The notes beneath the pieces are model-generated. The model did not search any database and was not told the DNA's origin. It worked only from the letters and a program-made list of their open reading frames with translations. The position numbers were made by a program, and so were the translations under genes. Shown here piece after piece: positions 4,667 to 6,005 of a DNA stretch of 6,005 nucleotides (position 1 is the first letter of the stretch; each line of letters opens with the position of its first letter). This stretch comes from Lachnoclostridium sp. UBA933 (lineage in GTDB: Bacteria > Bacillota > Clostridia > Lachnospirales > Lachnospiraceae): NCBI GenBank assembly GCA_002293545.1, contig DBDL01000045.1, positions 11,378 to 17,382 of the forward strand, read 5' to 3'.

Positions 4667-6005
4667 ATGAGGATATTCATAAGAAAGCTCACCGTATTAT
4701 TAGTCATTATTTCTGTTATGTTCTCTATCGCGGGAAAGGATTCGATTACATACGGAGCAAGAACTGCGAAGCCGAAGTTATTGAAAAAAACGACGGTTAC
4801 TGTTTCGCAGTCCAAAACATTGACGATTAAAAATGTCAAAAAATCAAAAATCAAAAAGACATCATGGAAAGTAAACAATAAAAAGAAGCTCAGATTATCC
4901 GGACGAAAGAAAAATAAGGCAAGGATAACAGGGCTTCGTGCGGGGAAAGTAAAAGTTACGGCAACCGTAAAAATGAAAGGGAAAAAATACAAATTAAGAA
5001 CCACTGTCCAAGTTCGTAAAAAGGGCTGGGATTCTAAGGATAAAGTGCCGAAAGGGACAAATTCCCCGTTACCGGAAATGACAGACACTCCGACGATTAC
5101 GCCGGAAGTTACGCCGACCTTTATGCCGGAAGCTACGCCGGAGGTTACGCCGAAAGCATCACCGGAAGCTACGCCGGAGGTTACGCCGAAAGCATCACCG
5201 GAAACTACACCGGAGGTTACGCCGAAAGCATCACCGGAAGTCAGTTCATCGCCGCAGCCAACGGAAACGCCTGTAGTCAGCGGAGATTTTGATGACGGCG
5301 ATATGGGTGATTTTAAAGGCAGGGGAAATGCGGCAGTAGAGATTTCCGATGACGGATATGAGGGGAAATGTCTGGTAGCCAAAGGAAGAACCGACGCCTG
5401 GCATGGGATTCAGGTTGATGTTAATAACTTGGTACAGGAAGGAAATACCTATTCCTTTTCGGCGTTCGGAAAGTCAACAGGTACCTTAAAGCTGACAATG
5501 GCAGTTAAAATCGGCAGCGGTCAGGAATCCTATATTGAAATCAGTCAAAAAGTATCCGACGGCGATTGGGTGGAGCTTACCGGAAGTTATACGATACCGG
5601 TTGGTGTCACATCTCTGTTATTGTACTTAGAAACGACAGGCGACAAAAATACGGACGATATTTATCTGGATAATTTAAAGATGGTATTGACAGCAGGAGC
5701 GGTTCCGACAGGGAATCCGACAGAACGTCCGGCGGGCAGTTTAAAGGATAGCTTTGCGCCGATTTTCGGGAAAGTGGGAACGGCGGTTTCTATCAGCCAG
5801 ATGAGTAATACGACAGATATGAATTTCATAAAAAGCCAGTACAACAGCGTCACCTTGGAAAATGAAATGAAACCGGACAGTATTTTAGGGACGACTACAA
5901 GGGGGACCTTACCGGACGGATATATTGAGAATATAACATATGAATATAAAGATACGGTTTATCCGGTACTGAATCTCGACAAGATAGAGCGGGCAATTGA
6001 CTTGG
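4667..6005 (+). CDS. Secreted modular endo-1,4-beta-xylanase: Ig-like domain, Pro/Thr linker, CBM22-type module, GH10 (3' end outside the window)
   Basis: The frame stays open for 446 codons to the window end. A signal peptide covers residues 1 to about 22-31 (basic start, hydrophobic 8-21, possible cleavage after SIA22 or YGA31). It has no lipobox cysteine, so this is not a lipoprotein. Residues 34-118 form a bacterial Ig-like (Big_2-type) beta domain; with the tail to 126 they hold about 29 Lys and 6 Arg against two acidic residues, which suggests contact with the anionic cell wall. A Thr/Pro/Glu linker runs at about 128-204, including three 12-residue repeats. Residues 205-340 resemble a CBM22 (CBM4_9 family) xylan-binding module, with FDDGDMGDF and GRTDAWHGIQVDV. 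After a short linker, GH10 begins at about 358; NSVTLENEMKPDS at 393-405 is the conserved early GH10 block. The two catalytic glutamates would lie past the window. The family hydrolyses internal xylan bonds outside the cell. Class is confident; exact specificity is not. Confidence 0.9.
   Translation, partial: MRIFIRKLTVLLVIISVMFSIAGKDSITYGARTAKPKLLKKTTVTVSQSKTLTIKNVKKSKIKKTSWKVNNKKKLRLSGRKKNKARITGLRAGKVKVTATVKMKGKKYKLRTTVQVRKKGWDSKDKVPKGTNSPLPEMTDTPTITPEVTPTFMPEATPEVTPKASPEATPEVTPKASPETTPEVTPKASPEVSSSPQPTETPVVSGDFDDGDMGDFKGRGNAAVEISDDGYEGKCLVAKGRTDAWHGIQVDVNNLVQEGNTYSFSAFGKSTGTLKLTMAVKIGSGQESYIEISQKVSDGDWVELTGSYTIPVGVTSLLLYLETTGDKNTDDIYLDNLKMVLTAGAVPTGNPTERPAGSLKDSFAPIFGKVGTAVSISQMSNTTDMNFIKSQYNSVTLENEMKPDSILGTTTRGTLPDGYIENITYEYKDTVYPVLNLDKIERAIDL
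5129..5236 (+). repeat. Three tandem 36-bp repeats in the xylanase linker
   Basis: Units lie at 5129-5164, 5165-5200 and 5201-5236. The first two are identical and the third differs by two G-to-A changes. Each encodes E(A/T)TPEVTPKASP. Degenerate half-units (EVTPTFMP) precede them from about 5105. The period is a multiple of three, so copy-number change would alter linker length without breaking the frame. It is protein-coding low-complexity sequence, not a CRISPR or intergenic repeat. Confidence 0.92.

Noticed and set aside
5129..5236. Regular 36-bp repeats as a CRISPR array
   Set aside because: The units are directly adjacent without spacers and are in-frame coding sequence of a Pro/Thr linker.
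4483..5382. Long minus-strand reading frame of 299 codons
   Set aside because: It lies antisense to lgt and the xylanase. Its Gly/Val/Ser repeats are the reverse reading of the 36-bp linker repeats, and its remainder resembles no protein. The plus-strand reading shows coherent signal peptide, CBM and GH10 domains.
1..6005. A novel defence, mobile or biosynthetic system
   Set aside because: Every gene belongs to a known family. No transposase, integrase, toxin-antitoxin pair, nuclease or structured RNA was found on either strand.

Overview
The window reads almost wall to wall as plus-strand coding sequence from a low-to-moderate GC Firmicute. The gene order (PASTA kinase, rsgA, rpe, then ychF, lgt) and a secreted xylanase with a lysine-rich Ig-like domain and a CBM22-type module point to a fibre-degrading Clostridia, most likely a Lachnospiraceae member (Butyrivibrio/Roseburia-like). 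The taxon is an inference from protein style, not a search result.

Positions 1-2471 are a tightly packed operon segment. It holds the extracellular part of a PrkC/PknB-type Ser/Thr kinase (three PASTA repeats plus a C-terminal beta-rich domain), then rsgA (one-base TAATG overlap), then rpe (TAA directly followed by ATG). This is the conserved Firmicute cluster linking cell-wall sensing, 30S ribosome maturation and pentose phosphate metabolism. The kinase domain lies outside the window. An in-frame TAG at 1-3 separates the visible PASTA frame from anything upstream, so the kinase may be split, frameshifted or misassembled here.

Positions 2472-4638 carry ychF (ribosome-associated ATPase/GTPase) and lgt (prolipoprotein diacylglyceryl transferase). 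Each is preceded by a short spacer (66 and 82 bases) containing a small hairpin without a T-tract. lgt shows two local duplications: a 16-codon imperfect one creating two QVHPT motifs, and a perfect 17-bp tandem repeat at the 3' end that shifts frame and rewrites the last residues.

From 4667 to the window end runs a secreted modular endo-xylanase, cut off by the window: signal peptide, strongly basic Ig-like domain, Thr/Pro/Glu linker with 36-bp repeats, CBM22-like module, second linker, and the start of a GH10 catalytic domain. It begins 28 bases after lgt with a strong ribosome binding site and no visible terminator between them.

No RNA genes, CRISPR arrays, insertion sequences or phage genes were seen, and no gene-free stretch exceeds 100 bases. 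I see no convincing new multi-gene system. The most checkable oddities are the TAG at the left edge, the two lgt duplications and the repeat-bearing xylanase.
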